Assembly (NCBI GenBank): GCA_015063795.1
Contig: SVTL01000006.1
Coordinates: forward strand, 1-64,000
Origin: Oscillospiraceae bacterium
GTDB taxonomy: Bacteria; Bacillota; Clostridia; Oscillospirales; CAG-272
DNA length: 64,000 nucleotides
Direction: 5' to 3'
This document shows positions 33,871 to 41,991 of this stretch, one piece after another. Both the position numbers and the translations under genes were made by a program. How positions within the stretch are numbered: position 1 is the stretch's first letter; every line of letters starts with the position of its first letter. The notes beneath the pieces were generated by a model. It saw only the letters and a program-made list of their open reading frames with translations, was not told where the DNA came from and searched no databases.

Positions 33871-35307
33871 ATGAAGAAAACCTATGTAACGTCCATGCCC
33901 GATCATATCGGTGCGTTTTTGAAGGCCAGCCGGTGCTTTTCCGCGCTTGGCATCAACATCACCCGCGTCAGCTACAACAAGGCGGTGGATACGCACACGC
34001 TTTTCATCGACGCGGAGGGGACCGAGGAGCAGCTGGCCAAGGCCGATGTGGAGCTGGAGAAGATCGGATACCTGCAGAATGACAAGGAAAAGATCTCGGT
34101 GGTCCTGCTGGAATTTATCATCAAGGACGAGCCGGGAAGCGTCACCGATGTGCTTACGCTCATTCACCGCTTCCATTTCAACATTTCGTATATCAGCTCC
34201 CAGGAGAACGGCACCGATTACCAGTCCTTCAAAATGGGACTGTATGTGGACGATCCCGACAAGATCTCGGAATTTGTTGCCGAGGCGGAGCAATTCTGCC
34301 GCGTGCGCGTGATCGATTACAACAGCTCGGAAAAGGTGTATGACAACAGCATTTTCTATAACACCTATGTCATGGGGCTGTCGCGGATGATGGGGCTGTC
34401 CGAAAAGGTGAAACAGGAGCTGCTGGTGCAGGTGAACATCGCCATGCAGACGCTGGACGAGCAGGGGCTTTCGCCTTACCGCACCTTTGACAGCATAGGC
34501 AAATTTGCCGAGATGCTGGCCGAGAGCAAGGGCGACGGCTTTTTGCCGCGCATCACCGAGCATAAGATCGGCGAGGAGACCACGCTCACGCTCATCGAGC
34601 CCCCCTGCGGAAGCAACACGATGATCCTGAACAGCCGCGGCAAGCTGTTGTTTGTCGACAGCGGCTATGCCTGCTACCGCGAGGAGATGATGCCCATCCT
34701 GCATCGGATCCTGCCGGAGTTCGACAGCATGCCCAAAACGCTGCTGCTCACCCACGCCGATGTGGACCACTGCGGTCTTCTGCCGCTTTTTGACAAGGTC
34801 ATCACCAGCGGCAAAAGCGCAGACTGCCTGAAAAAGGAGTATCTGGGCGAAAACGGCTACCGCGAGCAGAATCCGCTGCATCGGCCGTACATCAACATCT
34901 GCAAGATACTGACCTCGTATGAGCCGGCCGATCCGAGCAAGATCACCGTGCCGTGGGAGGATCGTGAGAATCTGACCGAGCCGATGACGCAGATCGGCTT
35001 CTTCGACTTTGAGGAGCTGCATTTCGAGGTCTATGAGGGAAGCGGCGGTCACCTGCCGGGCGAGATCGTGCTGATCGATTATGAAAGAAAGATCGCTTTC
35101 ACAGGCGATGTGTATATCAATCTGAAGGGGCTGATCCCCAAGCAGGCGCAGTACAACCAGTATGCCCCGATTCTGATGACCTCGGTGGATACCGAGCCGA
35201 AGGCCTGCGCGGAAGAGCGGAAGGCGATCCTGCAGAGGCTGGGCGTCGGCAATTGGCGGATCTTCGGCTCCCACGGCTATCTGAAGGAATACAACGTCAG
35301 CGTGTGA
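33871..35307 (+). CDS. Tandem ACT domains fused to a metallo-beta-lactamase-fold domain
   Basis: The 478-residue protein combines two ligand-binding ACT-like domains (about 1-70, VTSMPDHIGAFLKASRCFSA; and about 75-148, VVLLEFIIKDEPGSVTDVLT), a helical linker (about 165-220), and a C-terminal metallo-beta-lactamase fold with the metal motif LLTHADVDHCGLLP and later metal ligands in GSGGHLPGEI, FTGDVY and FGSHGY. ACT domains usually bind amino acids and control enzymes, so a hydrolase regulated by an amino acid is likely. The fusion is unusual. Start ATG 33871 behind GGAAGGAAAC. Confidence 0.85.
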   Translation: MKKTYVTSMPDHIGAFLKASRCFSALGINITRVSYNKAVDTHTLFIDAEGTEEQLAKADVELEKIGYLQNDKEKISVVLLEFIIKDEPGSVTDVLTLIHRFHFNISYISSQENGTDYQSFKMGLYVDDPDKISEFVAEAEQFCRVRVIDYNSSEKVYDNSIFYNTYVMGLSRMMGLSEKVKQELLVQVNIAMQTLDEQGLSPYRTFDSIGKFAEMLAESKGDGFLPRITEHKIGEETTLTLIEPPCGSNTMILNSRGKLLFVDSGYACYREEMMPILHRILPEFDSMPKTLLLTHADVDHCGLLPLFDKVITSGKSADCLKKEYLGENGYREQNPLHRPYINICKILTSYEPADPSKITVPWEDRENLTEPMTQIGFFDFEELHFEVYEGSGGHLPGEIVLIDYERKIAFTGDVYINLKGLIPKQAQYNQYAPILMTSVDTEPKACAEERKAILQRLGVGNWRIFGSHGYLKEYNVSV

Positions 35308-35326
35308 AGCGAAAAAGGAAACCCGC

Positions 35327-35355
35327 TTGCCAACGCGGGCGGAATGTGGTACAAT
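35327..35355 (+). promoter_or_regulatory. Promoter of wecB
   Basis: TTGCCA (35327-35332) and TACAAT (35350-35355), 17-base spacer. The -35 box lies in the loop of a hairpin CCCGC/GCGGG (35322-35339). Confidence 0.7.
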
Positions 35356-35387
35356 AGAAAAAACGAGTCCATAGAGAAGGAAACACC

Positions 35388-36485
35388 ATGAAAAAAGTGA
35401 TGCTTGTCTTCGGCACGCGGCCGGAGGCGATCAAGATGTGCCCCCTGGTCAATGAGCTGAAAAAGCGGAAGGGACTGGAGACCAAGGTCTGCGTGAGCGG
35501 ACAGCACCGTCAGATGCTGGATCAGGTGCTCCGCGCCTTTGATGTTGTTCCCGATTATGATCTGGCGGTCATGAAGGAGAAGCAGACGCTGTTTGACGTG
35601 ACCGTTGGCATTTTGGAGGGCATTCGAACGGTGCTGGAGCAGGAGAAGCCCGATGTGGTGCTGGTCCATGGCGACACCTCCACCACCTTTGTCACTGCGC
35701 TGGCCTGCTTTTATCTGCAGATTCCGGTCGGTCACGTGGAGGCGGGACTGCGCACGTACAATTTAGCCTCCCCCTATCCCGAGGAATTCAACCGCCGGGC
35801 GGTGGGGCTGATGGCCCGTTACCATTTTGCGCCCACCGAGCGGTCGAAGGAGAATCTGCTGAGAGAGGGAAAGGATCCGTCCGCGATCTATGTGACGGGC
35901 AACACCGCCATCGATGCGCTGAAGACCACCGTGAGGAGCGACTATCAAAACGACTGGCTGGACTGGGCGGCTGATAGCCGTCTGATCCTCATCACCGCTC
36001 ACAGACGGGAGAATCTGGGCGAGCCGATGAAGCATATGTTCTCTGCCATCCGCCGTCTGGTGGAGGAAACGCCCGACGTGAAGGCCATCTATCCCATCCA
36101 CCTGAATCCGCAGGTACGGGAGACGGCTGACGCGATCTTGGGCGGCTGTGACCGCATCAAGCTCATTGAGCCGCTGGATGTGCTGGATTTTCATAACGTC
36201 CTCTCCCGCAGTTATCTGGTTCTCACCGACAGCGGCGGCATTCAGGAGGAGGCTCCCTCGCTTGGCAAGCCGGTGCTGGTCATGCGGGATACCACCGAGC
36301 GTCCCGAGGGCATCGCGGCCGGAACGCTGAAGCTGGTGGGCACCGATGAAGACACCATCTATGCGGCCTTCCGCATGCTTCTCACCGACCGCGCCGCCTA
36401 TGAGGCCATGAGCCGCGCTGCCAATCCCTACGGCGACGGACACGCCTGCGAGCGGATCGCCGACATTCTGGAAAAGACGCTGTAA
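35388..36485 (+). CDS. wecB: UDP-N-acetylglucosamine 2-epimerase (non-hydrolysing)
   Basis: The enzyme interconverts UDP-GlcNAc and UDP-ManNAc, the precursor for teichoic acids and capsule. The 365-residue length fits. Motifs include VFGTRPEAIKMCPL, GDTSTTF, GHVEAGLRT, ITAHRRENLG and DSGGIQEEAP. No other surface polysaccharide genes are adjacent; it is a single gene between two terminators or promoters. Confidence 0.96.
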   Translation: MKKVMLVFGTRPEAIKMCPLVNELKKRKGLETKVCVSGQHRQMLDQVLRAFDVVPDYDLAVMKEKQTLFDVTVGILEGIRTVLEQEKPDVVLVHGDTSTTFVTALACFYLQIPVGHVEAGLRTYNLASPYPEEFNRRAVGLMARYHFAPTERSKENLLREGKDPSAIYVTGNTAIDALKTTVRSDYQNDWLDWAADSRLILITAHRRENLGEPMKHMFSAIRRLVEETPDVKAIYPIHLNPQVRETADAILGGCDRIKLIEPLDVLDFHNVLSRSYLVLTDSGGIQEEAPSLGKPVLVMRDTTERPEGIAAGTLKLVGTDEDTIYAAFRMLLTDRAAYEAMSRAANPYGDGHACERIADILEKTL

Positions 36486-36552
36486 GGCGGGCGGACACGA
36501 AAAAAACGCATCCGAGGATGCGGACAGCGAGCGAAAACACAAGAAAAAAACA

Positions 36553-36602
36553 AAACAAAAAAGCCAAACGAAGAGATCTTCCTCGCTTGGCTTTTGTTTT
36601 TT
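36553..36602. terminator. Bidirectional terminator
   Basis: AAAAGCCAA (36559-36567) pairs with TTGGCTTTT (36587-36595), with U-runs on both sides. A smaller CGCATCC/GGATGCG hairpin lies just before it. Confidence 0.8.
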
Positions 36603-37350
36603 ATTCTGCGGTGCGTCGGCAGACAAAGCACCACTTTTCGCTGTCCTCTGTCACAGGCGAGCGGTCGTAGGCGCCGTAGACGGAGACCAGCTCCATGCCG
36701 TTGTCCCCGATCAGCTTTTTGAAGGTGGAAAAGGCATAGGCACGCTCCTTTTGCTCCTCATCGCTGCGGAGGTAGGAGCCGTCGGTCTGCTCCTCGAACA
36801 GAGAGAGGTAGAATGTGCAGATGCGTGTTCTTTCGTTGTAATCGTTGCGCCAGGTACAGAGGATGCCCTCCTCCTCAAGAACAAAATCCTGCCGTCCGTA
36901 CACCTGCTCCAGACGGTAGGGGGTGTTTACATCAAACACAAACAGCCCGCCCGGCTCCAGGTAGTTTTTTACATGGGCAAAGGTACGCTCCAGCTCCTCT
37001 TTTTTGAGCAGGTAGTTCAGGCTGTCCAGACAGCAGATGACCGCATCCACCGTGCCGTACAGCTCAAAGGAGACCATATTCTGCTTCACAAAGAGGATGG
37101 GAAGTCCGTCGGCCTTGCTCTGTGCCAAGGACAGCATCTCCTCGGACAGATCGATGCCGGTCATGTCGTAGCCCGCCCTGGCGAGAGGGACAGTCAGATT
37201 GCCGGTGCCGCAGGCCAGATCCAGCACCGAACGGATCGGCTTTTGCTCGCTCTCGAACAATTCGCGGACAAAGGTGCAGATGGCATCGTAATCGGTGCCG
37301 CCGTTGAGACGGTCGTAAAAGGGGGCGAGGGAGGAATAGGAATCGCTCAT
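36601..37350 (-). CDS. Class I SAM-dependent methyltransferase
   Basis: This 249-residue protein starts SYSSLAPFYDRLNGGTDYD and has the SAM loop VLDLACGTGNLTVPLA and MTGIDLSEEMLSLA, followed by DAVICCLDSLNYL. The family includes small-molecule methyltransferases; the substrate is not known. Its ATG overlaps the stop of the TrpR-like gene by four bases (ATGA), so the two are co-translated. Confidence 0.9.
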   Translation of the reverse strand: MSDSYSSLAPFYDRLNGGTDYDAICTFVRELFESEQKPIRSVLDLACGTGNLTVPLARAGYDMTGIDLSEEMLSLAQSKADGLPILFVKQNMVSFELYGTVDAVICCLDSLNYLLKKEELERTFAHVKNYLEPGGLFVFDVNTPYRLEQVYGRQDFVLEEEGILCTWRNDYNERTRICTFYLSLFEEQTDGSYLRSDEEQKERAYAFSTFKKLIGDNGMELVSVYGAYDRSPVTEDSEKWCFVCRRTAE

Positions 37351-37640
37351 GCCTGCTCGTCCAATCGCTGAAGGATAGTCAGATAACCGTCGTTGCCGTA
37401 TTTGAGGCAGCGGTTGACGCGGCTGATGGTGGCGGTGCTCAGCCCGGTCTCCTCGGCAATATCGGTATAGATCTTTTTTTCGTATAACATTTTGGCGGCG
37501 GCCAGCCGTCTGGACATCTCCTGCAGCTCGGCGATGGTGCAGTTGTCGCCGAAAAAGGCATAGCACTCCTCAATGCTTTTGAGAGAGAGAATGGCGGAAA
37601 AGAGAAAGTCGATCTTTTCATCGCGCAACTTTTCGTTCAT
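37347..37640 (-). CDS. TrpR/YerC-type regulator
   Basis: This 97-residue helical protein of the YerC/YecD group has a TrpR-like helix-turn-helix: ELQEMSRRLAAAKMLYEKK then TDIAEETGLSTATISRVNRCL. Members are DNA-binding proteins whose ligand is mostly unknown. Start ATG 37640 is behind AAAGGAG. It is first in an operon with a methyltransferase and may regulate it. Confidence 0.88.
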   Translation of the reverse strand: MNEKLRDEKIDFLFSAILSLKSIEECYAFFGDNCTIAELQEMSRRLAAAKMLYEKKIYTDIAEETGLSTATISRVNRCLKYGNDGYLTILQRLDEQA

Positions 37641-37768
37641 GTTTTTCTCCTTTCTCCGGACACGCAGTCGGAAAAAACAATGATGTTCACCTTTATACTT
37701 TACCATATGAAAGCGCGAAAGTAAAGAGGTTGGAGCAAATTTTTTCAAAAATACCGTTTTTTGCGCTC

Positions 37769-38896
37769 TCACGCTTCGTCCGTTGTATCGATAAAGGGGG
37801 AGGCAAGGAGAAGGTTTTCGTTTCGCCGTCCCTTGGGAAGGCAGAGAGCGTAGAGCCGCGAGGCCCTCAGATCGGTCAGAAACTGCTTTTGCGCCTCCGC
37901 CGGCAGACGGGTGTAGTGAGCGGGCTTGGTGAGGATGGGGAAGGCGGGATCAAAGGTTTTCAGCGCCGCACGTCCGCGTCTGTTGGCGGCCAGCAGGCGG
38001 GTGTACAGAGGGATCTTTTCATATCCGTCAAGCGCGCAGAGACGGTGGATGACCTCCCGTCTGTCGTGGGCGGCGGTGTGATTTTTGTCGGCAAGAGCGG
38101 CGAAAAAGGAGGGCAGGTCCTCGGCCCTTGACGACGCTTCAAAAAAGCGGTCACGGCGCTCGGAGAGACGGAAATGCCCCAAGATCAGGCTTTCGATGCG
38201 TTGGAGATCGGCAAAGCCGCCCTGTTTCTGCGCCTGCTCGATCAAAGGAAGCACGCTTGTCGGCAGAAGGGACGAGGCATCGCCGCCTTGCCGCAAAACG
38301 GCACGGGAAGCGGTGGCCGAAAAGCCGTCGTTTTCTCGTTTCAGGCAGAGCGGACGGATGGCGCTGCGTTGGCGGATCAGCGCTTTGTCATATTCCACCG
38401 CCAGAATCTCGTTGGGACGGGTGGGGAAAAAGTCTTCCTGAAAAAGCGAACGGTAAACGGCTTCGCGGGCGCGGGGGAAGGAGAGATCGGGGTGCATTTT
38501 CAAAAAGGCCGACAAGGTCTCTTCAAAGGTCTTAGAAAGCAGACGGCGCGCGCAGGCTTCGATGGCTTCTCCCGATTCTCTTTCGCTTCCGAAGCAGAGG
38601 TGATCCACTTTTCCCAAGGAGGTCAAAAGCGAAACGCCGCTTTCGGCAAACACCTCGGCGGGAGCGCAGGAAAAGGGGTAGGGCAGCTCCAGCACCAGAT
38701 CGCTTCCGCCGGCGATGGCGGTCTTCGCACGGTCGTAAGGCGGCAGAAGCGCCGGCTCCCCACGCTGAACAAAGCAGCCGCTCATCAGCGAGAGGATGCA
38801 GACCTCCTCGTCAAAAAGCGAGCGGATCTGAGCGATCTGCTTGGCGTGACCGCGGTGAAAGGGATTGTATTCGCAGATAATTGCGCAGATTTTCAT
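37769..38896 (-). CDS. tmcAL: tRNA(Met) cytidine acetate ligase
   Basis: TmcAL (YlbM) uses acetate and ATP to form N4-acetylcytidine at the wobble position of elongator tRNA-Met. The 375-residue protein starts with the nucleotidyltransferase signature ICEYNPFHRGHAKQI, followed by MSGCFVQRGEPALL and a SNEILAVEY-like stretch (RPNEILAVEYDKAL). The ATG 38896 fits the family start. It is divergent from ackA, whose product makes acetate. Confidence 0.93.
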   Translation of the reverse strand: MKICAIICEYNPFHRGHAKQIAQIRSLFDEEVCILSLMSGCFVQRGEPALLPPYDRAKTAIAGGSDLVLELPYPFSCAPAEVFAESGVSLLTSLGKVDHLCFGSERESGEAIEACARRLLSKTFEETLSAFLKMHPDLSFPRAREAVYRSLFQEDFFPTRPNEILAVEYDKALIRQRSAIRPLCLKRENDGFSATASRAVLRQGGDASSLLPTSVLPLIEQAQKQGGFADLQRIESLILGHFRLSERRDRFFEASSRAEDLPSFFAALADKNHTAAHDRREVIHRLCALDGYEKIPLYTRLLAANRRGRAALKTFDPAFPILTKPAHYTRLPAEAQKQFLTDLRASRLYALCLPKGRRNENLLLASPFIDTTDEA

Positions 38897-38937
38897 CTTT
38901 TTTTCCGAAATTCCTTCAAAAATTTTCTTTTGATGTA

Positions 38938-38966
38938 TTGTAATTATAAAATAAATCATGTATAAT
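38938..38966 (+). promoter_or_regulatory. Promoter of ackA
   Basis: TTGTAA (38938-38943) and TATAAT (38961-38966), 17-base spacer. Confidence 0.75.
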
Positions 38967-39017
38967 ATCAATATTAAAATGAAAATTTAACACAACTTTT
39001 GGAGGTTACATAACAAA

Positions 39018-40223
39018 ATGAATGTACTTGTTGTCAATGCGGGAAGCTCGTCGCTGAAGTACCAGCTTTTCGACACCAATACCATGAAGGTAAATGCAAA
39101 GGGCCTTTGCGAAAGAATCGGTCTCGACGGCGGCCGCATCGAGCATAAGCAGGCCGATGGCACCAAAACGTCCCGCGAGATCAATATGCCCAACCATGCT
39201 GTGGCAACCAAGGTTCTGGTTGATACGCTGACCGATCCCGAGATCGGCTGCATCAAGTCCATGGACGAGATCGAGGCTGTCGGTCACCGTGTCGTTCACG
39301 GCGGTTCCTACTTCTCTGAGTCGGTTGTTGTGACGCCCGATGTCATTTCCAAGCTGGAGAAGTGCATGGATCTGGCTCCTCTGCACACCGGTCCCCACCT
39401 GATGGGTATCCAGGGCTGTACCGAGGTCATGCCCAATGTTCCCCAGGTCCTCGTGTTTGATACCGCATTCCATCAGACCATGCCCAAGGAGAGCTACTTC
39501 TATCCGCTGTCCTACGACATGTATGAAAACTACGGCATCCGCCGTTACGGTGCTCACGGCACCTCTCACCGCTATGTTGCCGGCGAGATGATCAAGATCC
39601 TCGGCAAGGCCGAAGGCACCAAGATCGTCACCTGCCACCTGGGCAACGGCTCCTCCATCTCGGCTGTCAAGGACGGCAAGGTGCTGGACACCTCCATGGG
39701 CTTCACGCCTCTGGCCGGTGTGGAGATGGGTACCCGCTGCGGTGACATCGACCCCGCCATCGTTCCCTTCATCATGGAGAAGACCGGCATGACGCCCGCT
39801 CAGATGAACGAATACATGAACAAGAAGTGCGGCTTCTTGGGCGTTTCCGGCGTGTCCAGCGATGCGCGCGACATCGAAAAAGGAATCTCCGAGGGCAACG
39901 AGCGCTGCAAGCTGGCCTTTGATATTCTTGTTTATCAGATCCGCAAGTACATCGGCGCTTACGCCGCTGCCATGAACGGTCTGGATGCCATCGTCTTCAC
40001 CGCCGGCCTCGGCGAAAACAGCACCACGCTCCGCGAGGCTGTTTGCTCGAACATGGACTTCTACGGCATCGAGCTGGATAAGGCTGTCAACGACAAGGCC
40101 AAGGTCCAGTCCAACATCATCAAGCTGTCCACCGATTCGTCCAAGGTCAAGGTCTACCTGATCCCCACCAACGAAGAGCTGGTCATCGCTTCCGACACCG
40201 AGAGACTGGTCAAGGCTCTGTAA
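39018..40223 (+). CDS. ackA: Acetate kinase
   Basis: The enzyme makes ATP and acetate from acetyl phosphate, the last step of acetate fermentation. The 401-residue protein starts LVVNAGSSSLKYQLFD and has GHRVVHGG, the catalytic region AFHQTMP, HGTSHRYV, HLGNGSSISAV and FTAGLGENS. No phosphotransacetylase gene is adjacent. The GGAGG ribosome site lies 12 bases before the ATG. Confidence 0.98.
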   Translation: MNVLVVNAGSSSLKYQLFDTNTMKVNAKGLCERIGLDGGRIEHKQADGTKTSREINMPNHAVATKVLVDTLTDPEIGCIKSMDEIEAVGHRVVHGGSYFSESVVVTPDVISKLEKCMDLAPLHTGPHLMGIQGCTEVMPNVPQVLVFDTAFHQTMPKESYFYPLSYDMYENYGIRRYGAHGTSHRYVAGEMIKILGKAEGTKIVTCHLGNGSSISAVKDGKVLDTSMGFTPLAGVEMGTRCGDIDPAIVPFIMEKTGMTPAQMNEYMNKKCGFLGVSGVSSDARDIEKGISEGNERCKLAFDILVYQIRKYIGAYAAAMNGLDAIVFTAGLGENSTTLREAVCSNMDFYGIELDKAVNDKAKVQSNIIKLSTDSSKVKVYLIPTNEELVIASDTERLVKAL

Positions 40224-40247
40224 GAAGCGGAAACACAAAAGAAAAGC

Positions 40248-40282
40248 GCGGTACGGCCAAAACGGTCATACCGCGTTTTTTT
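40248..40282 (+). terminator. Terminator of ackA
   Basis: CGCGGTACGGCC pairs with GGTCATACCGCG, followed by seven T. Confidence 0.85.
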
Positions 40283-40435
40283 GTTATTCCACTGCAAAAG
40301 AGGTCCATATAAGGCAATCGTATGAAAAAGCAGTCTGTGGCGTTCGCTGCGAGGACAGACGTTCCCCACAGCGATGAGGAAAAACTGCGCTTGACCGCTA
40401 TTTTCTTTGGTGCAACGCCATGCTTGCAAACGGGT

Positions 40436-41155
40436 CTATGTATCGAATCTGCCTATGTAGCAATTGACAACAAACGGCAACTCGGCCGGTCCTTTTGCAA
40501 AATGCCTTTTGAAAACAGTTTTGCGATGAAGCACAAACTCGTCAAAGTTCGCATCCTTTGGCAAAGGCGCCGTTGCGGAAGAAAGCAAATGGCGAATATA
40601 CCTTTCTTCATCAAAGGATTGTGTATATTCAAAGCAGACGTGTTCCATAAAACCTTCCCCAAAGAACGCTTTTGCATCATTCAAATCCTGCTCTAAACAA
40701 TGATTGATTTTCTCAATTTGCTTGTCTGCTTCGGTATTGTTGGCGATTCTTAAAAGAGCTACGTTCTTTTTATGTTTCAATATGCGCTTGCATTCTGCGC
40801 GGAAATTTTCTTTCTCAAACCAATGAAACGCCGTACCGACAACCACAGCATCGCAAGAACATGATGGAATACCGGTTTTTTCAGCAGAGGTTTTAAAAAA
40901 TGTAACCTTGGAAAATCGGGACAACTGCTTGTTGCATTCCAAAAACATATCTTCGTTTGGCTCTACCGCGTATGCCGAACAGCCAAATTCAAGAAAAGGC
41001 TTTGTCAGTATTCCGGTTCCTGCGCCAATATCGGCTATGACACTGTCAGAGCTCAAATTGAATTGTTTGATCAGATAATCGATGCACTCTTGTGGGTAGG
41101 TCGGTCGGCTGTTGTAGAATTGCGCTTTTCCGTTGAATTGGGTTTCATGAGCCAT
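40436..41155 (-). CDS. Class I SAM-dependent methyltransferase
   Basis: This 239-residue protein begins with FNGKAQFYNSRPTYPQECID, typical of small-molecule methyltransferases, and has the SAM loop VIADIGAGTGILTKPFLE, AYAVEPNEDM and VVVGTAFHWFEKE. Substrate unknown. Its ATG lies inside the end of the four-helix-bundle gene (11-base overlap), so they form a translationally coupled pair. It is A+T-richer than the neighbouring core genes. Confidence 0.88.
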   Translation of the reverse strand: MAHETQFNGKAQFYNSRPTYPQECIDYLIKQFNLSSDSVIADIGAGTGILTKPFLEFGCSAYAVEPNEDMFLECNKQLSRFSKVTFFKTSAEKTGIPSCSCDAVVVGTAFHWFEKENFRAECKRILKHKKNVALLRIANNTEADKQIEKINHCLEQDLNDAKAFFGEGFMEHVCFEYTQSFDEERYIRHLLSSATAPLPKDANFDEFVLHRKTVFKRHFAKGPAELPFVVNCYIGRFDT

Positions 41156-41498
41156 TCTTGTTCTCCTTTGCTGTGGTGATAGAGGCGATCAAAATCCGTT
41201 TCACCTCAACACATCTGTCAAGAATAGTCTTGTCGTAATAATATCCGCTTTCAATCAAAAGTTCAAGCCAATATTCTGTTTCGGAGCATTCCTTGAGGGC
41301 GATATGTAGCTTTGCCACAAAATCCGCTTTGCCGTGTGCATAAAAGGCTTCGCGGATATTCGCGCCGATACTTGTTCCCGAACGCAAAAACTGATTGATC
41401 AACGAACTTTCACATTTTGCCTCGCGCAAAACTCTGCATGCGCGTATTACCTCTAAAGCAAATGCTTTCGATTTTATCATCAACGGACTTTCAGCCAT
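41145..41498 (-). CDS. Four-helix bundle protein (S23/IVP, Avd-like family), second copy
   Basis: This 117-residue protein has SGTSIGANIREAFYAHGKAD and ALKECSETEYWLELL and is a paralog of the protein at 11434-11793; both begin with MAES. The start is ATG 41498, eight bases after a perfect AGGAGG; a GTG at 41507 lies on the ribosome site itself. It sits between palindromic element C and a methyltransferase gene with which it overlaps. Family members bind nucleic acid in rRNA intervening sequences and diversity-generating retroelements; no reverse transcriptase is present here. Confidence 0.88.
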   Translation of the reverse strand: MAESPLMIKSKAFALEVIRACRVLREAKCESSLINQFLRSGTSIGANIREAFYAHGKADFVAKLHIALKECSETEYWLELLIESGYYYDKTILDRCVEVKRILIASITTAKENKNGS

Positions 41499-41567
41499 AT
41501 CACACACCTCCTTTTAATTTTACTCCATTATACCATAAAACCTATTACTTTTCAACCTTCATAATAA

Positions 41568-41682
41568 AAAATGCTTTTCGCCTTGGCGAAAAGCTACCTT
41601 ACTTCTTCACTATTCACTATTACCTATTACTTTCCAAAAGCCTTCTCGGACGGATTTAGTGAAAAGTGAAAAGTGAAAAAGT
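41568..41682. repeat. Palindromic element C between the tRNA-Trp terminator and the four-helix-bundle gene
   Basis: At one edge GCTTTTCGCC-TT-GGCGAAAAGC is a perfect hairpin followed by TACCTTA; the blocks 41568-41582 and 41588-41601 are the same as in element A (513-527, 536-549). TTCACTATT-type repeats then face AGTGAAA-type repeats. In the centre, 41634-41652 is an inverted copy (18 of 19 bases) of 41701-41719, the end of tRNA-Trp plus its terminator arm. Confidence 0.78.
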
Positions 41683-41717
41683 AAAAACCTTCTCGAACTT
41701 CGTCCGAGAAGGTTTTT
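41683..41717 (-). terminator. Terminator of tRNA-Trp
   Basis: AAAAACCTTCTCG and CGAGAAGGTTTTT form a perfect stem around an AACTTCGTC-type loop; it abuts the tRNA CCA end. Confidence 0.85.
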
Positions 41718-41792
41718 GGCAGGGGCACAAAGGATCGAACTCTGGACACGCGGTTTTGGAGACCGCTGCTCTACCAGCTGAGCTATACCCCT
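41717..41792 (-). tRNA. tRNA-Trp (anticodon CCA)
   Basis: Acceptor AGGGGTA/TGCCCCT, anticodon loop CTCCAAA, T-loop GTTCGATCC, discriminator G and encoded CCA; 76 bases. Confidence 0.96.
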
Positions 41793-41991
41793 ATTTAACA
41801 ATCGCTATTATACCATACTTTTTCCGCTTTTGCAAGCCCTTTTTCAAAAAAAATGATTTTTTTGTGTTTCCTCTGTGCCGAAAACGCGCGCGGCAGACAT
41901 TGCCGGTGTATAATTCTCTTTCTTCGGCGAATAGATAGTAAAGAAAGAAACAGTATCCATCAAAAAACGATGGCTTTGCGGAGGAAACACT

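Noticed and set aside
32233-35274. A 1013-residue open frame on the minus strand
   Set aside because: It is a shadow of the plus-strand oxidoreductase and ACT-MBL genes: low-complexity composition, no ribosome site and no domain.
40283-40435. Small gene or tRNA-Trp 3'-end copy at the far side of the 40.4-41.8 kb patch
   Set aside because: No sequence similar to the tRNA-Trp end is found there, so an att-like boundary cannot be claimed for this patch.
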